From Clostridiales bacterium (lineage in GTDB: Bacteria > Bacillota > Clostridia > Saccharofermentanales > Saccharofermentanaceae): a DNA stretch of 51,063 nucleotides. The position numbers and the translations under genes were made by a program. Numbering within the stretch: the first letter of the stretch is position 1; every line of letters starts with the position of its first letter. Under the pieces are notes generated by a model. That model did no database searches, had not been told where the DNA came from, and saw nothing but the letters and a program-made list of their open reading frames with translations. Below, piece after piece: positions 35,296-43,854 of the stretch. The stretch lies in NCBI GenBank assembly GCA_017515465.1, contig JAFWFV010000009.1, positions 1-51,063 of the forward strand, read 5' to 3'.

Positions 35296-36206
35296 TCAGG
35301 GAATTATCAGTATCCGGTGATCAGAAACGTCTGGATCAGTTCATCTCTTCTAATATCGAGGACTATTCCAGATCCTATTACAAGACCCTTATCAGCAGCG
35401 GCAACGTTACCGTAAACGGTGTTGTCATTACAAAGGCGGGAACTCCTCTGGTACCAGGCGACGTGGTGACCGTTGATATCCCCGATCCTGTTGAGAGTGA
35501 TAATCCCGCACAGGATATCCCGCTGGACATCGTCTTTGAGGATGAACATCTCATAGTGCTTAACAAGCCTCAGGGTATGGTCGTCCATCCCGGTGCAGGA
35601 CACAGCGAGGGAACGCTTGTAAATGCTCTCCTGGCTCATTGTGACGGCAAGCTCTCTGATATCAACGGAGTCTTAAGACCGGGTATAGTACACAGGATCG
35701 ACAAAGACACATCAGGACTTATGCTGGCATGCAAGGACAATGAGACACATGTCAGGCTGGCCGAGATGATCGCTGACCACGATGTGGTACGTAAATACAG
35801 GGCACTGGCCGCAGGAGTGATCAAAGGGGAGAGAGGCACCATAGATGCCCCTATAGGCAGATCATCAACTGACAGGCGAAAGATGACCGTAAAACCTGAC
35901 GGTAAATATGCCGTTACTCATTATGAAGTCCAGAACAGGTTCATAGAAGCTACGGACCTGCTGCTCAAGCTGGAGACAGGCAGGACACATCAGATCCGCG
36001 TCCATCTCCATTACATAGGTCATCCCGTCATCGGAGACCCTGTTTATGCATCTAAAAAGCAGTCCATGGGGCTGACGGGACAGGCGCTCCACAGCACATC
36101 GATCGAATTCGAGCATCCGATCACAGGTGAGCATCTGTATTTTGAATGTGACATACCTGACTACTATAAGGAATTGCTGAACAGGCTCACGCCTCTAGGC
36201 AATTGA
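35292..36206 (+). CDS. rluD: RluD-type pseudouridine synthase
   Basis: Forms pseudouridines in 23S rRNA. The 304-residue protein has an N-terminal S4 RNA-binding domain (KRLDQFISSNIEDYSRSYYK, then SGNVTVNGVVI), the catalytic VHRIDKDTSGLMLACK and ETGRTHQIRVHLHYIGHPVIGD. Its ATG overlaps the lspA stop (ATGA). The lspA-rluD pair is conserved in many bacteria, supporting RluD over the paralogue at 31142. The exact target is inferred from the family. Confidence 0.93.
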   Translation: MIRELSVSGDQKRLDQFISSNIEDYSRSYYKTLISSGNVTVNGVVITKAGTPLVPGDVVTVDIPDPVESDNPAQDIPLDIVFEDEHLIVLNKPQGMVVHPGAGHSEGTLVNALLAHCDGKLSDINGVLRPGIVHRIDKDTSGLMLACKDNETHVRLAEMIADHDVVRKYRALAAGVIKGERGTIDAPIGRSSTDRRKMTVKPDGKYAVTHYEVQNRFIEATDLLLKLETGRTHQIRVHLHYIGHPVIGDPVYASKKQSMGLTGQALHSTSIEFEHPITGEHLYFECDIPDYYKELLNRLTPLGN

Positions 36207-36237
36207 CCTTATTATAAATAAATAAGATAATGTAACC
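36203..36237 (+). promoter_or_regulatory. phoH promoter producing a leaderless message
   Basis: TTGACC (36203-36208), a 17-base spacer and GATAAT (36226-36231) are close to the sigma-A consensus. The -10 ends 6 bases before the ATG at 36238, so the expected start point is the A of the ATG. The intervening GTAACC is not a ribosome site. The -35 overlaps the end of rluD. This is the clearest leaderless case in the window. Confidence 0.7.
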
Positions 36238-37188
36238 ATGGAAACGAGAATCGACGGTCTTAATCTAGCAGTCTTATCAACGGGTGATACTTTTTCGAGG
36301 ATATCATCTGCCTTCGGCGTATTCTGCGGAACTGACAGCAAGGAGATCGTAGTCTCCGGTGAGAATAACCTGTCCATAGTCCGTGCCTGTGACGTTCTAA
36401 AGACACTGGACGCCCTGTCCAAGGATGATGACATCGACATCAGGCTGGTGGATTATGTGATCTTTCTGTCCAGGACAGGTTCCATTAATGAGTTCATGTC
36501 CTCATTTGATGAGGTGTATTATACGACTCCCACAGGCAGGCCCATCAAGGCCAAGACTTTGGGCCAGAGAGTCTATCTTGATTCCCTTAAGCGTTCCGAG
36601 CTGGTAATATGCAGCGGCCCTGCAGGCAGCGGAAAGACCTTCCTGGGTGTTGCAATGGCAGTAAGAGCCCTCAGGAACAGGGAAGTCTCCAAGATCATAC
36701 TTACCAGACCTGCCATCGAGGCTGGCGAGAGACTGGGCTTTCTCCCGGGGGACATAGAGGAGAAGGTCAATCCTTACATGAGGCCCATCTATGATGCCAT
36801 AGAAGCTCTTCTGGGCCGCGACCTCTTCGAGAGATATTATGAAAAGGGACTGATCGAGGTATCACCTCTGGCTTTCATGAGGGGAAGAAACCTTGATGAC
36901 TGCTTTGTCCTCCTGGATGAAGCCCAGAATACAACATCAGATCAAATGAAGATGTTCCTCACCAGGCTCGGACTCAACTGCAGGGCGTGTGTCTGCGGTG
37001 ACTTTACACAGATCGACCTGCCCAAGGGGATCAGGAACGGACTATATGATTCAATGGAGGTCCTCCACGGCATTGAGGGTATATCCATAGTATCGATGCA
37101 TAATTCGGATATCGTCAGGAACAGTCTTGTACAGAAGATCGTGGAAGCCTACGAGAAACGTCAGGAAAAAGAGGGAGTTGAAAGATAA
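36238..37188 (+). CDS. phoH: PhoH-family ATPase
   Basis: A 316-residue P-loop ATPase of the PhoH/PhoL type, linked in several bacteria to RNA metabolism with YbeY. It has an N-terminal KH-like region (about 1-75), GRPIKAKTLGQRVYLDSL, Walker A GPAGSGKTFLG (about 127-137), LTRPAIEAGERLGFLPGD, Walker B VLLDEAQNTT, and a GDFTQIDLP sensor segment. It is followed by pgpH and the ybeY fusion, the standard Bacillota order. It lacks a Shine-Dalgarno and carries a consensus promoter ending 6 bases before the ATG. The stop overlaps pgpH by one base. Confidence 0.95.
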   Translation: METRIDGLNLAVLSTGDTFSRISSAFGVFCGTDSKEIVVSGENNLSIVRACDVLKTLDALSKDDDIDIRLVDYVIFLSRTGSINEFMSSFDEVYYTTPTGRPIKAKTLGQRVYLDSLKRSELVICSGPAGSGKTFLGVAMAVRALRNREVSKIILTRPAIEAGERLGFLPGDIEEKVNPYMRPIYDAIEALLGRDLFERYYEKGLIEVSPLAFMRGRNLDDCFVLLDEAQNTTSDQMKMFLTRLGLNCRACVCGDFTQIDLPKGIRNGLYDSMEVLHGIEGISIVSMHNSDIVRNSLVQKIVEAYEKRQEKEGVER

Positions 37189-39263
37189 TGAATATCAATT
37201 CATTCGGAACAAAACTGCAGCAGATCGTCGTTATGGTGCTGGTGGCACTGCTCATACTGCTGATCGTATTCTACGGATACATGCCTGACAGTTATAACTA
37301 TACTGTCGGTTCCATCTCGGAATCTGATATCTATGCCACGAGGACTATCACAGATACTTACCAGACTGAGTACGAAGCCCTCATAGCAAAGAACTCAGTT
37401 GCTGCCATCTTCGTCAGGAATGAAGAGATATCCACCTCCAACGTTGAGAATGTTGATACCTTCTTTACATGCGTTACGCAGACCAGAGACCTCATCAATA
37501 ACCAGACTACTGGAACGTTCATTACCGAGGAAGTCGGACTCCAGAACCTGAAATCCAGTCTGAGGTCCAAGCTCAACAAGAACTTTGACGATACTGACCT
37601 GACCGTATTCATCAAGATGACCAGATCCGCATTCAGCTACATCGAGGACAAGGGCATCTCAATGACAGAGGTCCTCATGATGAGCAATGTGAATTCCGAT
37701 TCCATCGAGGGAGCGATCAATGAGCAGATCGAATCATTCAAGCAGACAAATCCTGCATATTCTGCTTATGCAGATACTCTCTTTAATATCCTCACAACAA
37801 TAGTCCAGCCCAATTCCACCTATGACAAGGCTGCAACAGAGGATGCTGAGGATAACGCATATCAGACGGCTATCGATAACCCGATCATTATCGAGCGAGG
37901 TACAAAGATCGTCAGCGCAGGCGAGGTGATCAATGATCATTCCCTGAGACTTTTAGAAGACCTGGACCTGATCAACAAATACGGATTTGACTATTATATC
38001 CTGGCCAGAGTCGCAGCATATGTCATCCTGATCTTCGGTGCCTGCATCTTTTACATCAGCATCAAGGAGAACGATTTCAAGATCAACCTCAGTGTCTTCT
38101 ATATACTGATAATCACATACATGATCCCTATTGCTGCATCCATATATCTGTCAGAACTGTCTTCGATGCTGGTCATCGAGCTGTTCTTTACTGCGATATG
38201 TGCGATGTACATGGGTGTATCGGCTTCCATAATACTGTCTTTTTCGAACCTGTTCCTGATGTGGCCGGTTTATAGTTTCGACATCGATACAATGTTCGTG
38301 CAGGCGATATCGATATTCGTATGCAGCTGTGTTGCAGGCAGACAGAACAAGAGGTTTAACAGTGCAGCCATCATCATCGTACCCACGATCGCTGCGGAAC
38401 TTGCAACCATTGCATTCAGTTTCTTCAGTAATGCCACCAGGACTGAGTACATCAATGCTGCAATGATGACCGGCCTTTCCACCATAGGATCACTTGTCAT
38501 CGCCGTAGGACTTCTGCCTATCTATGAACTGTTCTCCAACAGGGTAACACCGGTAAGGCTCATCGAGCTTTCCCAGCCCGGTCATCCCATCCTCAAGAGA
38601 CTCTTCATCGAGGCATCAGGTACATACCAGCATTCCATGATGGTTGCAAATCTCGCGGATTCCGCAGCTGAAGCGATTGGAGCAGATGCTCTGCTCTGTA
38701 AGGTTGCCAGCTATTTCCACGATATCGGCAAGCTCGAGAATCCCATGTATTTTACTGAGAACCAGCAGGGAGGAGTTAATCCCCACGACAGCCTCACCGT
38801 AATGGAGAGCGTGGAGATAATAATCTCACATCCTGAAAACGGTGTTAAGCTGGCACGCAAGCACAAACTGCCTGAGCCCATCATCAAGATCATCGATGAG
38901 CACCATGGAACGACTTATCCCGGCTATTTCTATAACAAAGCCTGTGAGGAGGCTACGGCAGCAGGCCTCGACATGCCGGATCCCGCCAACTTCAGATACC
39001 GCGGCCATATCCCGTCATCAAGGGAGTCAGCTATCGTAATGCTGGCAGATACCTGCGAAGCAGCGATCAGGTCATCGGGCAAGACCGATCTGGACAGCTG
39101 CGAAGCACTCATCAGGCGTCTTATAAAGGGCAAGATAGACCAGGATCAGCTCCGTGAGTCAGGACTGTCTTTTGAGGATATCGAGAAGATCGTCGAATCC
39201 TTCAAGAACTTCTACGCAGGCGCATTCCACGAAAGGATCAAGTACCCCGAAAATGCAAATTGA
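37188..39263 (+). CDS. 7TM-HD phosphodiesterase (PgpH-like)
   Basis: A 691-residue membrane protein of the 7TMR-HD class; Listeria PgpH hydrolyses the second messenger c-di-AMP. It has one N-terminal transmembrane helix (about 13-31) and a large extracytoplasmic domain (about 35-265). A bundle of about six to seven helices follows (about 275-450), then a cytoplasmic HD domain with FHDIGKLENP (near 510-519), SHPENGVKLARKH and DEHHGTTYPGYF. All HD metal ligands appear to be kept. It starts in a TAATG overlap with phoH and its end overlaps the ybeY-era fusion by 11 bases. The substrate assignment is by family. Confidence 0.92.
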   Translation: MNINSFGTKLQQIVVMVLVALLILLIVFYGYMPDSYNYTVGSISESDIYATRTITDTYQTEYEALIAKNSVAAIFVRNEEISTSNVENVDTFFTCVTQTRDLINNQTTGTFITEEVGLQNLKSSLRSKLNKNFDDTDLTVFIKMTRSAFSYIEDKGISMTEVLMMSNVNSDSIEGAINEQIESFKQTNPAYSAYADTLFNILTTIVQPNSTYDKAATEDAEDNAYQTAIDNPIIIERGTKIVSAGEVINDHSLRLLEDLDLINKYGFDYYILARVAAYVILIFGACIFYISIKENDFKINLSVFYILIITYMIPIAASIYLSELSSMLVIELFFTAICAMYMGVSASIILSFSNLFLMWPVYSFDIDTMFVQAISIFVCSCVAGRQNKRFNSAAIIIVPTIAAELATIAFSFFSNATRTEYINAAMMTGLSTIGSLVIAVGLLPIYELFSNRVTPVRLIELSQPGHPILKRLFIEASGTYQHSMMVANLADSAAEAIGADALLCKVASYFHDIGKLENPMYFTENQQGGVNPHDSLTVMESVEIIISHPENGVKLARKHKLPEPIIKIIDEHHGTTYPGYFYNKACEEATAAGLDMPDPANFRYRGHIPSSRESAIVMLADTCEAAIRSSGKTDLDSCEALIRRLIKGKIDQDQLRESGLSFEDIEKIVESFKNFYAGAFHERIKYPENAN

Positions 39264-40752
39264 CATATCATCAGACAGCAGCATACTCACGCAGTATAGA
39301 CCCCTTATTGATAAGCTTGCTTCATCCATATCTGATTTCAGATATGTGTCTTCTGATGTAATGCTCATCCTAAAGCAGGCTTACTGTACGGTCACTGCCG
39401 TATCTAAGGAGGAGATCAGGGAGATAAACAGGGAGAACAGGGATATAGACAGCGTTACTGACGTATTGTCTTTTCCTCTCCTGGAATTCAGGAACGGCAA
39501 TCTCAACTGCTCACCTGACGAACTGGATTTTGAGATAGGTGAGGACGGATCCAACCGCTTTAATCTGGGAGATATTATCCTGTGCTATGACGTTGCTGTT
39601 GAACAGAGTGATGAATACGGCCATTCAGTAGAACGCGAAGTCCTGTTCCTGATCGCTCACTCGCTCCTGCATCTCCTGGGTTATGACCACATCAGGGCAA
39701 ATGATGAGAAGGTCATGACAGACAGGCAGAGAAAGCTCATGTTAGATATCGGTCTTGCTTTTGAGGAGGAGAAGGAAAAGACAGAAGAGGTCATTTCCGA
39801 ACCCGTCTATCCTGCAGGATCAGACTGCAGCCACTGCGGTTATGTAGCTCTCCTCGGCAGGCCTAACGTAGGCAAGTCAACGCTCCTGAATTACATTTCA
39901 GGCATGAAGGTTGCCATCGTCTCGCACAAGCCCCAGACCACCAGGACCAACATCAGATCCATCTATAATACAGATGATTCCCAGATCATATTCGTCGATA
40001 CTCCAGGTGTCCATTCGCCCAAGTCCAAGATGGGCGAGATCATGGTGGAAAGGTCCTTCAATTCCGCAAAGAATGCTGATCTGGTCCTCTTTATCGCAGA
40101 TGCCAGATTCGATGAGCCCGGCAAGGTCGAGAAGCAGCTGCTGGACAACTGCAAAAAGTCAAAGAAAAAGGTGGTCCTGGCGATCAACAAGATAGATGAG
40201 ATCAAGAAGGAGAAGCAGCTGCCTATAATCGCCAGTTATTCTTCCTGCTATGATTTCGAAGACGTAGTTCCCATCAGTGCCAAGACAGGCAAGGGCGTTG
40301 AACTCCTTATGGATGTAATTACAAAGAACCTTCCTGCAGGCCCCAGGCTCTTCGATTCCGAATACATGACGGATCAGACTGAAAGGGAGATGGCCAGGGA
40401 ATTCATCCGCGAACAGATACTCCATTATACAAACCAGGAGATCCCTCACGGAGTTGCCGTTGAGATCACCAGGTTCGAGGACAGATACGGCAAGGACAGT
40501 GCCGACGAATACGACAGGGAAATGGTCGTAATAGAAGCATCCATCATCTGTGAGCGCAAATCCCACAAGGGCATCATAATCGGCAAGGATGGCCAGATGC
40601 TCAAGAGGATCGGAACGGCTTCCAGAAAGAACATCGAGAGGATGACCGGTTGCAAGTGTTATCTGGATCTGTTCGTTAAGTACAGGGAAGACTGGAAGAA
40701 CGACGATAATCTCTTAAAGCAGTTCGGCTTTACCCATGAGGATGAGGACTGA
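39253..40752 (+). CDS. YbeY-Era fusion: rRNA endoribonuclease joined to ribosome-assembly GTPase
   Basis: One uninterrupted frame of 499 residues. Residues about 1-175 are YbeY, with INRENRDIDSVTDVLSFPL and the zinc motif H136-SLL-H140-LLGYD-H146. A short acidic linker (about 176-195) follows. From about 196 on is a complete Era: GRPNVGKST (202-210), the PQTTRTNIR switch, DTPGVHSPKS, AINKIDEI and a C-terminal KH domain (GIIIGKDGQMLKRIGTASRK). Both proteins act on 16S rRNA 3'-end maturation, and their physical association has been reported in E. coli. The frame is open from 39154, but the ATG at 39253 gives the YbeY N-terminus. dgkA and cdd, commonly between the two genes, are missing. The usual Gly of the YbeY HGxLH motif is Ser. 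Confidence 0.93.
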   Translation: MQIDISSDSSILTQYRPLIDKLASSISDFRYVSSDVMLILKQAYCTVTAVSKEEIREINRENRDIDSVTDVLSFPLLEFRNGNLNCSPDELDFEIGEDGSNRFNLGDIILCYDVAVEQSDEYGHSVEREVLFLIAHSLLHLLGYDHIRANDEKVMTDRQRKLMLDIGLAFEEEKEKTEEVISEPVYPAGSDCSHCGYVALLGRPNVGKSTLLNYISGMKVAIVSHKPQTTRTNIRSIYNTDDSQIIFVDTPGVHSPKSKMGEIMVERSFNSAKNADLVLFIADARFDEPGKVEKQLLDNCKKSKKKVVLAINKIDEIKKEKQLPIIASYSSCYDFEDVVPISAKTGKGVELLMDVITKNLPAGPRLFDSEYMTDQTEREMAREFIREQILHYTNQEIPHGVAVEITRFEDRYGKDSADEYDREMVVIEASIICERKSHKGIIIGKDGQMLKRIGTASRKNIERMTGCKCYLDLFVKYREDWKNDDNLLKQFGFTHEDED

Positions 40753-41486
40753 TGGGTGTTCCCGTTACATATAGAGGCATCATCCTGTCGAGTCACGAAG
40801 CAAAAGATAAAGACCGCATATTAAAGTTCCTGACAAAAGAAAATGGCCTTCTGGATATCTATGCCAAGGGGACAGGCAAGCTGGGCAGCATAAATGCATT
40901 TATTTCCGTTCCTTTCATGCTCTGCGATCTCACCGTATCAGATTCCCACGGATATCTGTATCTCAGGAGCGGCGTTATCGTCGAGAGCAACAGCAGGATA
41001 ATGAATGACCTTGATGCCATAACAGCGGCGTCCCATATAGGCGACATCTTATCCGAGATGTCCAGGCAGTCGGATAATTCCTCCGAAGCATATGAGATAG
41101 GTGTCTATTCTTATTACTATCTTTCTTCAGATGTATCCAGGTGGAAACTCATCACAGCTCTTTTCAACTGGAGAGTCCTGTCGGTCATGGGATATACGGT
41201 CAGGTATTCTGTAACAAATGATACAGGAAGCAGGATAGAGGATAACGGCTTTTATTATCTCAGCACATCCGGAGGAGACGTTTATTCCGGCAGGAAGGGC
41301 GATCACGGCTTCTGCCTCATGTCAGGAACGTCAATAGCTGCTCTGAACTACATATCTGACTGCGGGCTCAAGGATCTATTCCTGATGAACTGCTCAGAAA
41401 GTCTTACGGATAAGCTATTCGATTTTACCCTGAGATATATGTCATATCAGCTGGAAAAGAACTATCTGGAGAGATTCGAGTTATAG
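40752..41486 (+). CDS. recO: DNA repair protein RecO
   Basis: With RecR it loads RecA on SSB-coated single-stranded DNA. The 244-residue protein has the N-terminal OB-fold with RGIILSSHEAKDKDRILKFL and LTKENGLLDIYAKGTGKL, then a helical C-terminal part. The four zinc-binding cysteines common in RecO proteins are not seen where expected (around VRYSVTNDTGSR and FYYLSTSGG). The ATG overlaps the fusion gene's stop by one base, as usual after era. Its last 6 bases overlap the convergent helicase gene. Confidence 0.9.
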   Translation: MGVPVTYRGIILSSHEAKDKDRILKFLTKENGLLDIYAKGTGKLGSINAFISVPFMLCDLTVSDSHGYLYLRSGVIVESNSRIMNDLDAITAASHIGDILSEMSRQSDNSSEAYEIGVYSYYYLSSDVSRWKLITALFNWRVLSVMGYTVRYSVTNDTGSRIEDNGFYYLSTSGGDVYSGRKGDHGFCLMSGTSIAALNYISDCGLKDLFLMNCSESLTDKLFDFTLRYMSYQLEKNYLERFEL

Positions 41487-43853
41487 AGCCCAGTGTTCCG
41501 GGAACAGCATTATGTATTCCGGCTTGGACAGTCTCTCGTCTATGAGCAGGGCAAAGCCCGTATCTTCTTCGGTCCTTATTACTCTTCCCACAGCCTGCAG
41601 TACCTTTTCCCATCCGGGGAATCTGTATGCAAATGCATATCCGTCGCCGAACTTGTCAGAATAATAGGATGCCAGGATCTCTCTTTCTGGTGTCAGCTTA
41701 GGGATCCCAACACCCACGCAAATGATACCTGACAATCTGTCTCCTACCAGATCGACGCCTTCTCCAAAGTGTCCGCCCAGGACGGCGAATCCCGCAAGGA
41801 GTCCTGCTCCCGGCATGTCGAAAGCCTTGAGGAAATCTTCTTTCTCCCTGGTGGTCATGCCTGGCTTCTGACAGATTATGGTCCTTTCCTTGCCGTCATT
41901 TGCAGTATACTTCGTAAATTCCTGTTCCAGCAGGGGCTTTATCATGTCCAGGTATTCGAAGGAAGGGAAGAAGACCATGTAATTTCCAGTCCTGTCGGAT
42001 AATTCCTCACTGATCCTGGCGACCAGATCAGAAGACGTCATCTTCCTGTTCCTGAATGAAGTGGAAATGGATGTATCGATCATTATATCCAGATTCTCAG
42101 GAGGGAAAGGTGAGGGCAGCACCAGAGATCTGGTGTATTCCGCATCCTGTCCAACCAGTATGTTCCTGTAGTATTCATATGGAGACAGGGTGGCAGAGAA
42201 AAATACGACACCCAGATGGTCCTTAATGATCTTGTCCAGCTTGGCTGAAGCATCAAGGCAGTTGAGCTTTATGAAGATGTCGCCGCAGTCTCTGCCGGTA
42301 CATGTTATGTAGGACTGGTCGTAGTACTGTTCCAGGCATGTTACGAAGAACCTGATGTCAAAGAAGAATTCTATTGCGGAATCCCTCAGATCCCCCTGGG
42401 GCAGATCGTCGAGGACCGGCTGCAGTGAGGATAAGGTATGCCACAGCAGCGGATACAGATTCCTGGGGACTTCTCTCATGCCTTCCCAGTCGTTGGTGCT
42501 CATTATCTTGTTCTCGTCGACGCTTTCCAGGATCTTAAATGAAGACTGGTGGGACAGGAAACACTGGCTTATTATCTTGAAATAGTCCTTGATCCTGGCC
42601 AGATGAGCTTCGATCCTGGAATTCTTGCCCTTGAACTGGGATATCATGTCATCCAGCTTGGACTCTCTCAGTTCGCTGCTGTACATCTCCCTGGCACGGT
42701 CATTGAGGTTATGTGCCTCGTCCACCAGAACGACTGAAGTATTCATGTTGTCTTCGTCGATCAGCGTTACCAGAGGGGAGAAGGCATGGTTATAATCTCC
42801 TATTACAACAGTGCAGTAGTTCATGACCTCCAGCATCAGTTCATGGGGGCAGATCATGTACTTCTCTGCGACTTTCTTTACGATCTCAGATGTTATGTCA
42901 TCGTATACGAACAGATCGTTAAGAGCCTTGTTGATCTTTCCATAGTAATCTTTGCATAAGGGACAGTATTTCTTGTCGCATTTGGTCATCAGGGGACACA
43001 TGGATTCCTTGGGTTCCAACAGGCATGATCTGATGATCAGGCCTTTCCTCCTCATGTCGTTTAAGGCTTTATGTGCAACCTCCCTGGTAGCTGTTTTGGC
43101 GGTAAGATAGAAGATCTTGTAATACCTGTGCTTGAGCAGTCCTTTTATGGCGGGATATAGAGTCGAAATTGTCTTGCCTGTACCCGTCGGAGCCTCTACG
43201 AACAGGGCTTCCTTTGATGTCAGGCTCATGAGGACCTGCTTCATGAACATGGACTGGCCTGATCTCAGTTCCGGATAGGGAAACTTAAATGTCCCTGCTG
43301 ATTCATAAAGAGCAGTACTATAGTCCAGGAGCTGTCCCGCAAAGTCCAGATACTGGTCGCATTTGTCGTTAAAGAACTTGACGGCATCTTCGTATGACAT
43401 CTCGAATGTCTTTTCGTATGGCTGCAGTGTAGTAACAGAGATATATCTCAATGTGAGTCTGACATCGTAGATGTCACTGTTGGAGAGCAGGTACATGGCT
43501 CCGTAGAGCTTCAGTTGTGCCATATGCCATGCCTGTTCTATGAGCTCGTATTTATCCTTTGTGCTGTTAAATGACTTGATCTCGATGATATGAGGGATAT
43601 CTCCTGATCTGTTGATCAGACAGTCCATCCTGCCGGATACGTCCAGCTCGAACATGTCGGTGTCGTATATGTAATCAACATATACTTCGGTATCGATGGA
43701 ATCTCCATATTCTTTCCTGAGGTCCGAAAATATGCGTGTGTGCAGTCTGGTACCTTCGATGCCTGACATGGCACCGAAACCAGAGGAAACTAGATCACCT
43801 GACCTGGATGTGTATCTTGCCAGGGCTGTAACTGATACTGATACGGATCTCAT
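41481..43853 (-). CDS. PD-(D/E)XK nuclease plus XPD/DinG-like iron-sulfur helicase
   Basis: A 790-residue protein. Residues about 1-180 look like a RecB/Cas4-type nuclease: GRMDCLI (Asp77) and IIEIKSF (Glu91, Lys93) form the D-(E)xK pattern. From about 195 on is a superfamily 2 helicase of the Rad3/XPD group with Walker A APTGTGKT (221-228). A cysteine cluster (Cys277, 286, 292, 297 and 300) probably ligates a 4Fe-4S cluster, and VDEAHN marks the DEAH box. A C-terminal VGRVIRTEEDTGFALLIDER block is motif VI. It likely unwinds and trims damaged or branched DNA. The ATG lies one base after the histidine kinase stop, without a good ribosome site, so it is probably translated by coupling. Confidence 0.88.
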   Translation of the reverse strand: MRSVSVSVTALARYTSRSGDLVSSGFGAMSGIEGTRLHTRIFSDLRKEYGDSIDTEVYVDYIYDTDMFELDVSGRMDCLINRSGDIPHIIEIKSFNSTKDKYELIEQAWHMAQLKLYGAMYLLSNSDIYDVRLTLRYISVTTLQPYEKTFEMSYEDAVKFFNDKCDQYLDFAGQLLDYSTALYESAGTFKFPYPELRSGQSMFMKQVLMSLTSKEALFVEAPTGTGKTISTLYPAIKGLLKHRYYKIFYLTAKTATREVAHKALNDMRRKGLIIRSCLLEPKESMCPLMTKCDKKYCPLCKDYYGKINKALNDLFVYDDITSEIVKKVAEKYMICPHELMLEVMNYCTVVIGDYNHAFSPLVTLIDEDNMNTSVVLVDEAHNLNDRAREMYSSELRESKLDDMISQFKGKNSRIEAHLARIKDYFKIISQCFLSHQSSFKILESVDENKIMSTNDWEGMREVPRNLYPLLWHTLSSLQPVLDDLPQGDLRDSAIEFFFDIRFFVTCLEQYYDQSYITCTGRDCGDIFIKLNCLDASAKLDKIIKDHLGVVFFSATLSPYEYYRNILVGQDAEYTRSLVLPSPFPPENLDIMIDTSISTSFRNRKMTSSDLVARISEELSDRTGNYMVFFPSFEYLDMIKPLLEQEFTKYTANDGKERTIICQKPGMTTREKEDFLKAFDMPGAGLLAGFAVLGGHFGEGVDLVGDRLSGIICVGVGIPKLTPEREILASYYSDKFGDGYAFAYRFPGWEKVLQAVGRVIRTEEDTGFALLIDERLSKPEYIMLFPEHWAL

Positions 43854-43854
43854 G

